From: Pseudomonas sp. B21-015
GTDB lineage: Bacteria; Pseudomonadota; Gammaproteobacteria; Pseudomonadales; Pseudomonadaceae
DNA: 64,000 nucleotides
Assembly (NCBI RefSeq): GCF_024749285.1
Contig: NZ_CP087196.1
Span: 1,302,001-1,366,000, forward strand
Direction of reading: 5' to 3'
Below, in pieces: positions 1 through 8,309 of the stretch. The notes beneath the pieces are model-generated. The model saw nothing but the letters and a program-made list of their open reading frames with translations. It was not told the origin of the DNA and did no database searches. Within the stretch, counting starts at the first letter, position 1. The number at the start of each line of letters is the position of its first letter. The position numbers were made by a program, and so were the translations under genes.

Positions 1-1037
1 TCCTGATAACTGGCGAATTCATGGTCGGTCTGCACCAGACCAAAGCCTTTCGGGTCGGTGTCGGCGAAGGCGTTGAATTGCAGGGTGGCCGGGTTGTTCA
101 ACGGGCGGCAGATCCACTCGCCGTTGCCGCGCCACATGGCCAGGCGATCGGAGTCGTGGATTTGCGGGTGAATGGTGTCGCACATGCGGCGCTCGTGGGT
201 GCCGCAGCTGAACATGCTGGTCATCGGTGCGATACCCAGTTGCTCGATGGCGGTGCGGGCATTGACGTGGGCGTCGACTTCCATCACCACGCGCTCGGCC
301 TGGCAATCGATGTCAAAACGGTAGGCGCCGGTGGCGCTCGGCGAATCGAGCAGGGCGTACACCACGAAACGGGTGCTGTCCTTGTCCGGTGTTTCGAACC
401 AGAACTTGGTGAAGTCCGGAAACTCTTCACGCTTCTTGGCGTAGGTGTCGATCGCCAGGCCGCGGGCCGACAAACCGTACTGGCCGGTGGCGTCTACCGC
501 ACGGAAATAGCTGGCGCCGAGGAACGACAACACGTCGTGCTGATCCAGCTCCGGGGCCTTGAACAGCTTGAACCCGGAGAACCCCAGGTCGCCTTTGAGC
601 TGTTGGGTGTCGACGGTGGTTTTTTCATAGTTGAACAGCGACGGGCGGAAATGCACCTCGCGCGCCAGTCGAGTCTTGGGATCGACGCTGTACATGCGCA
701 CCGGCTGCTTGAAACCCATGCCAACGTGGAAAAACTGCACGTCCAGCTGACCTTTCAGATCCTTCCACAGCGAGTGATTGCCGTCATAGCGGATCGCATT
801 GAAGTTCTGTGGCGTCATGGTCGCCAGCGTCGGCGGCAGCACCTGTTTGGTGTCCTGGTACGACTTGCCGGCGAGCTGTTTGGCTTGGCTCTTCAGTGCT
901 TCGAAGTCGAACGCCTGAGCATCGCCATCGGCAGCGCCGCTACCAGCCCAGGCGTTCGCAGCCAACAGACCGGTGGCCGAAAGACCGGTGTAAGCCGCGA
1001 TGGCCATGGAGGCTTTGAGCAAATTCCTGCGGTGCAT
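1..1037 (-). CDS. opgD: Glucan biosynthesis protein D, OpgD/MdoD (3' end cut by window edge)
   Basis: This is a periplasmic protein of osmoregulated periplasmic glucan synthesis, thought to act on the glucan backbone made by OpgH. The start at 1037 gives [16 protein letters not shown], a twin-arginine signal with a short hydrophobic stretch ending near ANAWA, as expected for OpgD, a known Tat substrate. The mature part shows family features such as [34 protein letters not shown] and a run of charged beta-sandwich segments. About 345 codons are present; the family is usually about 540 residues, so roughly the last third lies outside the window. It is transcribed leftward, away from the small ORF at 1448. 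The N-terminus and the Tat motif are seen directly; the role comes from the family. Confidence 0.93.
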   Translation of the reverse strand, partial: MHRRNLLKASMAIAAYTGLSATGLLAANAWAGSGAADGDAQAFDFEALKSQAKQLAGKSYQDTKQVLPPTLATMTPQNFNAIRYDGNHSLWKDLKGQLDVQFFHVGMGFKQPVRMYSVDPKTRLAREVHFRPSLFNYEKTTVDTQQLKGDLGFSGFKLFKAPELDQHDVLSFLGASYFRAVDATGQYGLSARGLAIDTYAKKREEFPDFTKFWFETPDKDSTRFVVYALLDSPSATGAYRFDIDCQAERVVMEVDAHVNARTAIEQLGIAPMTSMFSCGTHERRMCDTIHPQIHDSDRLAMWRGNGEWICRPLNNPATLQFNAFADTDPKGFGLVQTDHEFASYQ

Positions 1038-1447
1038 AAGTACAACCTGTCGTGAACAATCCCGCGCCGTTCCTGGCGCGTGCTGGATCAGAAATAACGG
1101 TTCGGACATGCCTTGGCCAAACGCAACGGACTTTAGAAAGATGCCAAATAGCTTAAACCGTTCAGTTGCAGAGCAAAAATGATTGATAGCACCGCGACAG
1201 CGCAGCAATGAAACAAGACATGTCAGGTAACGTTTCTCGCAGTGCTTTCTGATTTATAGGGCATATCTGCTTTTTTCGACTAATTACTCTAAAAACTGCT
1301 TTTCAGCACCGATTTAATTTCTATTCTATGGGCATGACCGGTTTCGGCCCTTCAGGCCGGTGGATTCAGCGGGCACAAGGCGGCCGCTGAAAGTGATAGG
1401 GCGATGCGGTTTTGAAGTTTTCTCTGACGTATAGAAGGACATCGTCC
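1038..1447. other. Intergenic region between opgD and the small ORF
   Basis: These 410 bases separate two divergent genes and should contain both promoters. I see an AT-rich stretch at about 1240-1330 and a GC-rich inverted repeat (CAGCGG at 1367-1372 against CCGCTG at 1384-1389). I find no convincing gene, tRNA or REP element, and no sigma-70 boxes good enough to call. Confidence 0.5.
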
Positions 1448-1633
1448 ATGTCAAAAGTACAAGGCATCACTGAAATGTTAGGACTCTTTCCCTGCCTGGC
1501 CACCGGGCGGCGAAGGCGTCGGCTCAGTTCGGAGGAGTTGAAGTTGGTGGAGCGGTATCGCGAGCTGTCGGAGAGCGACCGGATTGCGATGCGCTATCTG
1601 GTGGATGCGATGAGGAGTGTTTCGCGGTTTTGA
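1448..1633 (+). CDS. Small conserved hypothetical protein, 61 aa
   Basis: The ATG at 1448 has an AGAAGGA ribosome-binding site about nine bases upstream. The product is small and basic, beginning MSKVQGITEMLGLFPCL, with a run of five arginines near residue 21 and a helical C-terminal half (LSSEELKLVERYRELSESD). Helical charged tails of this kind resemble the end of Cro/CI-type regulators, but no full helix-turn-helix can be seen, so I assign no function. The coding frame, the good ribosome-binding site and the terminator-like hairpin just after the stop support a real monocistronic gene. Confidence 0.6.
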   Translation: MSKVQGITEMLGLFPCLATGRRRRRLSSEELKLVERYRELSESDRIAMRYLVDAMRSVSRF

Positions 1634-1648
1634 GGATGTTGGAAAACC

Positions 1649-1678
1649 AAAGGGACGGACTGCAAAGTCCGTCCCTTT
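1649..1678 (+). terminator. Perfect 13-bp stem-loop after the small ORF
   Basis: The arms 1649-1661 and 1666-1678 (AAAGGGACGGACT and its reverse complement) flank a GCAA tetraloop. The right arm ends in TTT but no longer T-run follows. It lies 15 bases after the stop of the small ORF and 11 bases before the stop of the convergent BRO-N gene, so it can serve both strands. Confidence 0.7.
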
Positions 1679-1688
1679 GTGCATCAGC

Positions 1689-2195
1689 TCATCGGCTACC
1701 AATCGTGAAGGGGCGCTGTGCTTGCATCAGATCAGGCATGTCGCGCCATTTGATCCAGGCCTGATGCTGCCAATGCAGCAGCGGCACAGAAATCCCAGCC
1801 CACTGCAACGAACTCAGGCTCGGGATGTTTTCCACCGATGCCGCGTTCGAATCACGCAACATTGGCATGACCTCGTTGCTCAGCCACTGGCGCAGGTTTC
1901 GGTTTTCCGGGACGAAATGATGAACGAGCAGGGCATACATCCCTGATTCGCTGACCATCAGTGATTCGACCGTTTTGCCGTTCTTCAGCAGCCAGACATA
2001 TTGGCGCTGATCAGGGTCGAGCTTCAGGGTGAGTCGTTGGTCCAGCGGTCGTCCCATTAAGCGACCAAGGTCCTGGACGCAGAACCAGGCCTGGTTGTCC
2101 CGCATAAAAGCGTGGAGGAAACGGTTGTGGCGGGTGAAGACAGTAGGGGTGAAATGAGGATGGATTTCAGACGGATTTTGCGTGTGCTTAAGCAT
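1689..2195 (-). CDS. BRO-N domain protein (phage antirepressor-like), 168 aa
   Basis: The N-terminal 110 residues fit the BRO-N/antirepressor DNA-binding family: a short beta-rich start (FTRHNRFLHAFMRDN), the typical AWFCVQDLGRLMG segment, LKNGKTVESLMVSESGMYALL, then VPENRNLRQWLSNEVMPMLR. BRO-N domains occur in phage antirepressors and in chromosomal regulators of mobile origin. I chose the ATG at 2195 because GGAG lies eight bases upstream; the frame stays open to 2420 and a longer 243-aa product is possible. The C-terminal 55 residues are not recognisable. A hairpin element at 2414-2450 upstream is shared with another accessory gene (see findings). Confidence 0.7.
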   Translation of the reverse strand: MLKHTQNPSEIHPHFTPTVFTRHNRFLHAFMRDNQAWFCVQDLGRLMGRPLDQRLTLKLDPDQRQYVWLLKNGKTVESLMVSESGMYALLVHHFVPENRNLRQWLSNEVMPMLRDSNAASVENIPSLSSLQWAGISVPLLHWQHQAWIKWRDMPDLMQAQRPFTIGSR

Positions 2196-2565
2196 TTGTC
2201 GACTCCATGTTGAAAAGGAGCCGCCACTAATCCTTCGACAGATTTGGGTGGCGGACCGAGTGGCGTTCGAAGTCGGAACATTCTCGATCAACATGTAAGC
2301 CGAGAGGCCCGCGCCACACGGCCCACCATAAAGCGAAGCTGAAAGGCAAAAAATGCCCCAGTTCATATGGGGGCGCGGATGCGCCATGTTGATAGTGTTC
2401 CGGCTTCGACCCCGGGTCACTGATTTGGCAGCGACGAGGTGAAGCCTATCGTTCAGGCGCTCGCAGTGCCAAGTCTACTCTGGCGCTGCGTGCTGTAGGA
2501 GTTGGCTTCTTTAACGGAAGGTTCGATCCGTAGGAAATGCCTGTTTTTGCAAGAGGGTCAATGTC
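2196..2565. other. Leader region of the BRO-N gene and upstream of the PRTase gene
   Basis: This 370-base spacer sits between divergent accessory genes. It contains the hairpin leader element at 2414-2450 and keeps an open frame running into the BRO-N gene. Right of about 2500 it should carry the 5' signals of the phosphoribosyltransferase gene, yet no good ribosome-binding site or promoter stands out, and the reading frame upstream of 2566 stays open only back to a TAA at 2512. Confidence 0.5.
2414..2450 (-). promoter_or_regulatory. Hairpin leader element, copy 1 (upstream of BRO-N gene)
   Basis: On the plus strand this contains TCACTG-ATTTGG-CAGCGA, an imperfect stem-loop, followed by AAGCCTATC. 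The same arrangement (TCGCTG-ATTTG-CAGCGA, then AAAGCCTATC) recurs at 46324-46357 in the same orientation relative to its downstream gene. It lies about 220 bases upstream of the BRO-N start. The function is unknown; a regulatory leader or a shared small-RNA target are possibilities. Confidence 0.5.
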
Positions 2566-3039
2566 ATGCGACGGTCGACTGGCACCGAGGTAGGAGAGGC
2601 AACCTACCAGCTCAAATACCTGAAGGATTGGAGTCAGGTGGGGCCTCTTGCTCAAGCTGTAGCGACGAATGTTTTTCCTAAGCTAACTCAAGTAGGATTC
2701 GTAGTTCCTATGCCAGCCTCGAATGTACGTGCGCGACAACCAGTTACTGAGGTTGCCGTGGAGTTAGGAAGAATAATAGGAAAGCCTGTATTCTCGGATT
2801 TGCTCCGAAAGGCCGCTACAGGAAAATCGCTTAAAGATTTACATTCTAAAGCCGAAAAGATTGCTGCTATTGGGGGTAGCTTCAGTGTTAATGATGAAGT
2901 TACCAATGTAGGCTGTTGGAATGTGCTGGTCGTCGATGATTTGTTTGACAGTGGTGCATCAATGGATGCAGCCTGTGCTGTTTTACGTAAATATCCAAAA
3001 GTTGGAAAGATTTACGTCGCGGCATTAACTTGGAAGTGA
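2566..3039 (+). CDS. ComF-like phosphoribosyltransferase, probably 5'-truncated, 157 aa
   Basis: The C-terminal half has the classic type I PRTase PRPP-binding motif NVLVVDDLFDSGASMDA near residues 131-147, preceded by a VPMPASNVRARQP segment typical of ComF-like PRTases. Homologous sequence seems to begin at STGTEVGEATYQLKY, only a few residues after the start. ComF-type proteins normally carry an extra N-terminal part, often with a zinc ribbon, and none is present here. The ATG at 2566 has no clear Shine-Dalgarno sequence, and an in-frame stop at 2512 limits extension. The gene is AT-richer than its neighbours, with TTA, ATA and AGA codons. It lies five bases upstream of the SLOG-like gene, so they form one unit. 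The substrate is unknown. Confidence 0.7.
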   Translation: MRRSTGTEVGEATYQLKYLKDWSQVGPLAQAVATNVFPKLTQVGFVVPMPASNVRARQPVTEVAVELGRIIGKPVFSDLLRKAATGKSLKDLHSKAEKIAAIGGSFSVNDEVTNVGCWNVLVVDDLFDSGASMDAACAVLRKYPKVGKIYVAALTWK

Positions 3040-3044
3040 GCTAA

Positions 3045-3602
3045 ATGACAACTGTATTTATTGCTGGCTCTATTAATATCAAACACCTTGATCCTAAGGT
3101 TAAAGAGCGTATCGATAATATTGTTGCTTCGGAGTTTGATGTCGTGGTTGGTGATGCTGGCGGCGCCGATACCTCTATCCAAGAGTATCTGTTGAGCCTA
3201 TCTCGATCTAGAACTACTATTTATTGTAGTGGCGTGACCCCGCGAAACAATCTTGGAGAATGGCCGGCTAGAACAGTAGAAACCAAACACTCCAAAGGGT
3301 CGCGAGCATTTTTCACGGCGAAAGATATTGTAATGGCTGAAGCCGCTGATTACGGCTTGATGATTTGGGATGCAAAAAGCACCGGAACTTTAAGTAACGT
3401 AATTGAACTGCTGTCTCGAAGGAAGAAGTCGCTCGTTTTTGTTAACAAAGAAAAGGCCTTTAAGGTGGTTGGGAATGTGAGTCAACTTGAGGAGCTTGTT
3501 GCGTTTATGACGGATCACGCTAAACAAAAAGCAAATGAAAAAATTAAGCTTTTCGATCGCATATCTTTGCTGAAGCATGATCAGGCAGAACTTTTTATTT
3601 GA
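3045..3602 (+). CDS. SLOG-like nucleotide-binding protein, 185 aa
   Basis: The protein begins with a Rossmann-like strand and glycine turn (TTVFIAGSINIKHL), followed by VVVGDAGGADTSIQEYLL, the glycine-rich nucleotide loop pattern of the SLOG/YspA group, then DYGLMIWDAKSTGT and a final strand KSLVFVN. This order suits a nucleotide or nucleotide-derivative sensor or hydrolase. The last 40 residues are charged and helical. No signal peptide or membrane segment is seen. It follows the phosphoribosyltransferase by five bases and shares its AT-rich codon use, so the pair was probably acquired together. SLOG proteins often occur in conflict or stress systems; that role here is inference. Confidence 0.65.
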   Translation: MTTVFIAGSINIKHLDPKVKERIDNIVASEFDVVVGDAGGADTSIQEYLLSLSRSRTTIYCSGVTPRNNLGEWPARTVETKHSKGSRAFFTAKDIVMAEAADYGLMIWDAKSTGTLSNVIELLSRRKKSLVFVNKEKAFKVVGNVSQLEELVAFMTDHAKQKANEKIKLFDRISLLKHDQAELFI

Positions 3603-3734
3603 TGTTTTTCTCTTCAGTCAATAGTCGATACTGTCGTTAATTCTCTTTCTCTAGGAGTGTGAGAGCGAGGAATGTTTCAGTCTTGGCACCGCTGCCAGGC
3701 ACAGGCCGAACAGGGTATAACCCACTAAGACCGG

Positions 3735-3802
3735 CATCGCGAACAAGCTCGCTCCCACAGGTTGAGCTCAGTGCCTGTAGGAGCAAGCCTTGCCCGTGAA
3801 GC
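3735..3802. repeat. REP doublet, degenerate
   Basis: Two inverted REP-type units: CATCGCGAACAAGCTCGCTC followed by CCACAGG, and a degraded partner at 3773-3802. It lies between the accessory cassette and patD. Confidence 0.75.
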
Positions 3803-3804
3803 TT

Positions 3805-5229
3805 TTAATGCTTGAACATCACATGCCTTACAACCGTGTAGTCCTCCAATCCATACATCGACATGTCTTTCCCATAACCAGACAGTTTCTGACCCCCGTG
3901 CGGCATTTCGCTGACCAGCATGAAGTGGGTGTTCACCCAGGTGCAGCCATACTGCAAACGTGCAGACAGGCGATGGGCGCGGCCGACGTCCGCGGTCCAG
4001 ACTGACGATGCCAGGCCGTAGTCTGAATCGTTGGCCCAGGCCAGTGCTTGCGCTTCATCGGTAAACTTGGTGACCGACACCACCGGCCCGAATACTTCGC
4101 GGCGCACGATCTCGTCGTCCTGTTGCGCATCGGCCAGCACCGTCGGCTCGAAGAAGAAACCATTGCCTTCCACCGCTTTGCCGCCAGTGATCAAACGAAT
4201 GTGCGGTTGCGCCATGGCACGTTCGACCAAGGCGGTCACGCGGTCACGATGTTGCGCGCTGATCAATGGGCCCAGTTCCGTCGATGGGTCATCCTGCAAG
4301 CCGTACTTGAGGCTGCTGACGGCGGCGCCAAGCTTCTCGACGAACTGGTCGTAGATGCCTGCCTGAGCGTAGATGCGGCAGGCGGCGGTGCAGTCCTGGC
4401 CGGCGTTGTAGAAACCGAAGGTGCGAATGCCTTCCACGGCGGCGTCGATGTCGGCATCGTCGAAGATGATCACCGGCGCCTTGCCGCCCAATTCCATGTG
4501 CATGCGTTTAACGCTGCCGGCGGTGCTGGAAATGATGTTCGAGCCGGTGGCGATGGAGCCGGTCAGCGACACCATACGCACTTTCGGGTGCGTGACCAGT
4601 GGCGTGCCGACTGTAGGGCCACGACCGAACACCAGGTTAAGCACGCCAGCCGGGAGGATTTCCGACGCCAGTTCTGCCAGGCGCAGTGCGGTCAGCGGGG
4701 TTTGTTCCGATGGCTTGAGCACCACGGTATTACCCGCGGCCAGGGCCGGGGCGATTTTCCAGGCGACCATCATCAACGGGTAGTTCCACGGCGCAATGGA
4801 GGCAATCACGCCCACCGGGTCGCGGCGGATCATCGAGGTGTGGCCGGGCAAGTATTCGCCCCCCAGCGCGCCGCTCATGCAACGGCTGGCCCCGGCGAAG
4901 AATCGGAACACGTCGGCAATCGCGGGAATCTCGTCATTCAGCGCGGCGCTGTAGGGTTTGCCGCAGTTGTTCGACTCCAGTTTGGCCAGCTCTTCGCCAT
5001 GGGCTTCGATGATGTCGGCGAGTTTGAGCAGCAACAACGAGCGTTCTTTCGGCGTGGTTTGCGACCAGGCTTCGAAGGCAGTGTCGGCGGCCCGCACGGC
5101 GGCGTCGACCTGGGCTTCGCTGGCTTCGTTGATTTCCACCAGTACACGACCGAGTGCCGGGTTGAACACGGCTTGGGCGGGGCCGTCGCCGGCAACGAGT
5201 TGGCCATTGATCAAGAGTTTGGTTTGCAT
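3805..5229 (-). CDS. patD: Gamma-aminobutyraldehyde dehydrogenase, PatD/YdcW-like, 474 aa
   Basis: An NAD-dependent aldehyde dehydrogenase that oxidises 4-aminobutyraldehyde (from putrescine) to GABA. The catalytic cysteine is Cys280 in [13 protein letters not shown] and the general base is Glu246 in [10 protein letters not shown]; the cofactor region has [11 protein letters not shown] and [11 protein letters not shown]. The length equals that of E. coli PatD. I chose the ATG at 5229 because GAGGAC lies nine bases upstream; the longer open frame upstream is REP sequence. It is the last gene of the ydcSTUV-patD operon, separated from ydcV by a REP doublet. That context supports a polyamine-breakdown substrate, though other omega-amino aldehydes are possible. 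Confidence 0.9.
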   Translation of the reverse strand: MQTKLLINGQLVAGDGPAQAVFNPALGRVLVEINEASEAQVDAAVRAADTAFEAWSQTTPKERSLLLLKLADIIEAHGEELAKLESNNCGKPYSAALNDEIPAIADVFRFFAGASRCMSGALGGEYLPGHTSMIRRDPVGVIASIAPWNYPLMMVAWKIAPALAAGNTVVLKPSEQTPLTALRLAELASEILPAGVLNLVFGRGPTVGTPLVTHPKVRMVSLTGSIATGSNIISSTAGSVKRMHMELGGKAPVIIFDDADIDAAVEGIRTFGFYNAGQDCTAACRIYAQAGIYDQFVEKLGAAVSSLKYGLQDDPSTELGPLISAQHRDRVTALVERAMAQPHIRLITGGKAVEGNGFFFEPTVLADAQQDDEIVRREVFGPVVSVTKFTDEAQALAWANDSDYGLASSVWTADVGRAHRLSARLQYGCTWVNTHFMLVSEMPHGGQKLSGYGKDMSMYGLEDYTVVRHVMFKH

Positions 5230-5279
5230 GGCTTTGTCCTCATCGAAGCTGTTTTTGTTTTCCTGCTGAAACCGGCCCC

Positions 5280-5371
5280 CTGTGGGAGCGGGCTTGCCCG
5301 CGATGACTGACTGACATTCAACAGAAATGTCGACTGTAAGACCGCTATCGCGAGCAAGCCCGCTCCCACAG
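5280..5371. repeat. REP doublet between ydcV and patD
   Basis: Inverted units GGGAGCGGGCTTGCCCGCGA (about 5284-5303) and its mirror at 5346-5371 flank a spacer containing GACATTCAACAG and AATGTC, a smaller hairpin. Being inside the operon, it may stabilise the upstream mRNA or lower patD expression. Confidence 0.9.
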
Positions 5372-5404
5372 GATCCGGTTTCCACATTGGGAATGAGCTG
5401 TCAG

Positions 5405-6229
5405 TTATTTCCCGCCACTGCCCGCAACGCTTTCCCCGCCGCGGGTCAGGTAATAGGCGCCGAGAATCGGCAGCATGGTCACCATCATCACCAGCATCGC
5501 GACGACGTTGGTCACCGGCACGTCCCGTGGGCGGCTGAGCTGATTGAGCAGCCACAACGGCAAAGTGCGTTCATGGCCGGCGGTGAAGGTGGTGACGATG
5601 ATTTCGTCGAACGACAGGGCGAACGCCAGCATGCCGCCGGCCAGCAACGCCGAGCCGAGGTTCGGCAGCACGATGTAGCGGAAGGTCTGCCAGCCGTCGG
5701 CGCCGAGGTCCATCGACGCCTCGATCAAACTGTAGGAAGTGCGGCGCAACCGGGCGATGACGTTGTTGTAGACGATCACCACACAGAAGGTCGCGTGACC
5801 GATCACGATGGTGAATACCCCAGGTTCGATCCCCAGGGTCTTGAAGGTTGCCAGCAGTGCGATCCCGGTGATGATTCCGGGCAGGGCAATCGGCAGGATC
5901 AGCATCAGCGAGATGCCTTGTTTGCCGAAGAAGTCCCGTCGGTACAACGCCGCCGAGGCGAGGGTGCCGAGGATCAGCGCAATCAGCGTCGCAATGGACG
6001 CGATCTGCAATGACAGCTTGATGGCTTCCAGCACATCAGGCCGGGAGAACGCCACGCCGATCCACTTCAGGGTGAAGCCCTTGGGCGGAAAGCTGAACGC
6101 CGCGTCTTCGGTGTTGAAGGCGTAGAGGAGGATGATCAGGATCGGGAAGTGCAAGAACACCAACCCGCCCCAGGCGGCGATGCGCAGGCCCAGGGATGCC
6201 CGGTCTTGAGAGGAAGAGTCAGAGCGCAT
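5405..6229 (-). CDS. ydcV: ABC transporter permease, YdcV-like (PotC family), 274 aa
   Basis: An inner-membrane permease of the spermidine/putrescine-type ABC importer group. About six hydrophobic segments are visible, starting with [17 protein letters not shown] near residue 22. The cytoplasmic EAA loop, which docks to the ATPase, appears as [22 protein letters not shown]. It overlaps the end of ydcU by 11 bases, showing translational coupling. The partner permease is ydcU, the ATPase ydcT and the binding protein ydcS. The polyamine-like substrate is inferred from family and from patD at the operon's end. Confidence 0.88.
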   Translation of the reverse strand: MRSDSSSQDRASLGLRIAAWGGLVFLHFPILIILLYAFNTEDAAFSFPPKGFTLKWIGVAFSRPDVLEAIKLSLQIASIATLIALILGTLASAALYRRDFFGKQGISLMLILPIALPGIITGIALLATFKTLGIEPGVFTIVIGHATFCVVIVYNNVIARLRRTSYSLIEASMDLGADGWQTFRYIVLPNLGSALLAGGMLAFALSFDEIIVTTFTAGHERTLPLWLLNQLSRPRDVPVTNVVAMLVMMVTMLPILGAYYLTRGGESVAGSGGK

Positions 6230-7163
6230 CGAAGGCCCCCAGACGTTTGACGATGGACAGGTAAATGGCGATCAGCACGATCGGCACCAGGGTGAAGGCC
6301 GCTGCCATCGGCATGTTGCCGATCGCCCCTTGTTGGGCATAGACCATGCTGCCGACGAAATAGCCCGGCGGACCCACCAGTTGCGGCACGATGAAGTCGC
6401 CCAGGGTCAGTGAAAAGGTGAAGATCGAACCGGCGGCGATGCCTGGAATCGACAGCGGCAGAATCACTTGCATGAAGGTCTGACGGGGCTTGGCGCCGAG
6501 GTCCGCCGAGGCTTGCAACAACGACGGCGGCAGGCGTTCCAGTGAGGCCTGGATCGGCAGGATCATGAACGGCAGCCAGATGTAGACGAACACCATGAAC
6601 CGCCCCAGGTGCGAGGTCGACAAGGTGCTGCCACCCAGCCCCGGGATCCCGAGCACCCATTGCAACACCGGCTCCAGCCCCAGGTGCTGAACGAACCACT
6701 GTGCCACGCCGCCCTTGGCCAGCAGCAAGGTCCAGGCGTAGGCCTTGACGATATAACTGGCCCACATCGGCATCATCACCGCAATGTAGAAAAACGCCTT
6801 GATGTTGCCGCTGGTGTAACGCGCCATGTAGTAGGCGATCGGGAACGCCACCACGGCACTGGCGAGTGACACGACGATGGCCATGCTCAGGGTACGCAGG
6901 ATGATGTCGAAGTTCGACGGCTGGAACAGCGCAGCGAAGTTCGCCAGGGTCAGGTCGGGGGTGACCGCCATGGTGAAGTCATCGAAGGTGTAGAAGCCTT
7001 GCCACAACAACGTCAGCAGCGAGCCGAGGTAGATCGCACCAAACCACAGCAACGGCGGCACCAGCAGCAGCGACAGATACAGGTTCGGCCGCCGGTACAG
7101 CAGGTTGGAAAACCTGCGCAACGGCGAGCCGCTTGCCGGTGTTCGAGGGATCACGCTGTCCAT
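6219..7163 (-). CDS. ydcU: ABC transporter permease, YdcU-like (PotB family), 314 aa
   Basis: The second permease of the importer, with hydrophobic segments beginning at [20 protein letters not shown] and an EAA loop [23 protein letters not shown] chose the ATG at 7163, giving MDSVIPRTP, one base after the ydcT stop and with a purine-rich GGGTGTGAG just upstream. A start at 7184 would overlap ydcT by 20 bases and is less likely. It is translationally coupled at both ends. PotB-type proteins pair with PotC-type ones as a heterodimer. Confidence 0.87.
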   Translation of the reverse strand: MDSVIPRTPASGSPLRRFSNLLYRRPNLYLSLLLVPPLLWFGAIYLGSLLTLLWQGFYTFDDFTMAVTPDLTLANFAALFQPSNFDIILRTLSMAIVVSLASAVVAFPIAYYMARYTSGNIKAFFYIAVMMPMWASYIVKAYAWTLLLAKGGVAQWFVQHLGLEPVLQWVLGIPGLGGSTLSTSHLGRFMVFVYIWLPFMILPIQASLERLPPSLLQASADLGAKPRQTFMQVILPLSIPGIAAGSIFTFSLTLGDFIVPQLVGPPGYFVGSMVYAQQGAIGNMPMAAAFTLVPIVLIAIYLSIVKRLGAFDAL

Positions 7164-7164
7164 C

Positions 7165-8202
7165 TCACACCCCGCCCACAACATTGTCGTGCAGCGGAGT
7201 CATCGCCTCGCGCGCCCAGCGAGCGCTGATGCGTTGCCCGGTCTGATGTTGCGCGCTGACGTCCAGCCACTGGACGTTGGCCTGGCAGATGTTCAGGGTC
7301 TGGCCGTTTTCCAGCTTCAATTCATAGCGGGTGGCGCTGCCTTGGTACTGGATGTCGTGCAGCAGGCCGCTGACTTCGATTTCGTGGCTGGCCAGCGGGC
7401 CTTCGGCGAAACGCACGTGTTCCGGGCGAATCGAAAACGGCTGTGGATTGCCACTCAACTGCCGCGCCAGATCGCCGCGAATCACATTGGACGTGCCGAC
7501 GAACTCGGCGACGAAGGTGGTCGCCGGCTTCATATAGAGGTTGCGCGGCGTGTCGACCTGTTCGATGCGGCCCTTGTTGAACACGGCCACGCGGTCGGAC
7601 ATCGACAGCGCTTCGGTCTGGTCGTGGGTGACGAAGATAAAGGTGATGCCGAGTTGGCGTTGCAGTTTCTTCAGCTCGCCTTGCATTTGCTCGCGCAACT
7701 TCAGGTCGAGGGCGCCCAAGGGCTCGTCGAGCAACAACACGCGAGGGCGATTGACCAATGCGCGGGCCAGGGCCACACGCTGGCGCTGACCGCCGGAAAG
7801 TTGAACCGGTTTGCGCTCGCCGTAGCCACTGAGGGCGACCATCTCGAGGGCTTCTTCGGCACGTTTATGGCGTTCGGTCTTGCCGACGCCTTTGACTTTC
7901 AAACCGTAGGCGACGTTGTCTAGAACGTTCATGTGCGGGAACAGGGCGTAATCCTGGAACACGGTGTTCACGTCCCGCAGATACGGCGGCACCCCGGCAG
8001 CTTCGGTGCCATGAATACGGATGGAGCCGGCGCTCGGTTGTTCGAAACCGGCAATCAGGCGCAGGCAGGTGGTTTTGCCCGAGCCGGAAGGGCCCAACAT
8101 GGAAAAGAACTCGCCGTCCTGGATATCGATGGAAACCCGGTCAACGGCCTTCACCTCGCCGAACTGACGGGAAACGTTGGTGAACTGGACTGCAAGCGTC
8201 AT
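7165..8202 (-). CDS. ydcT: ABC transporter ATPase, YdcT-like (PotA family), 345 aa
   Basis: The energy-coupling subunit of the importer. The Walker A motif GPSGSGKTT is at residues 37-45, the ABC signature LSGGQRQR at 135-142 and Walker B VLLLDEP at 155-161, followed by the H-loop FVTHDQTEA. The C-terminal 110 residues form the TOBE-type regulatory region of PotA/MalK ATPases (RPEHVRFAEG, GSATRYELKLENG). I chose the ATG at 8202 because the N-terminal strand MTLAVQFTNVSRQFG begins there; the open frame upstream lies in a REP doublet. It is followed almost directly by ydcU. Confidence 0.92.
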   Translation of the reverse strand: MTLAVQFTNVSRQFGEVKAVDRVSIDIQDGEFFSMLGPSGSGKTTCLRLIAGFEQPSAGSIRIHGTEAAGVPPYLRDVNTVFQDYALFPHMNVLDNVAYGLKVKGVGKTERHKRAEEALEMVALSGYGERKPVQLSGGQRQRVALARALVNRPRVLLLDEPLGALDLKLREQMQGELKKLQRQLGITFIFVTHDQTEALSMSDRVAVFNKGRIEQVDTPRNLYMKPATTFVAEFVGTSNVIRGDLARQLSGNPQPFSIRPEHVRFAEGPLASHEIEVSGLLHDIQYQGSATRYELKLENGQTLNICQANVQWLDVSAQHQTGQRISARWAREAMTPLHDNVVGGV

Positions 8203-8236
8203 GGGTGCGGTGCTCCAGAAAACTGAAATCTTTAAA

Positions 8237-8308
8237 AGCTTCGCGAGCAAGCCCGCTCCCACAGGGGAATGCGATCAAATGTGGGAGCGGGCTTGCTCGC
8301 GAAGAGGG
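8237..8308. repeat. REP doublet between ydcS and ydcT
   Basis: Inverted units TCGCGAGCAAGCCCGCTCCC and its mirror ending GCTTGCTCGCGA, separated by about 20 bases. It directly follows the ydcS stop side, so it may protect the highly expressed binding-protein transcript. Confidence 0.9.
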
Positions 8309-8309
8309 C

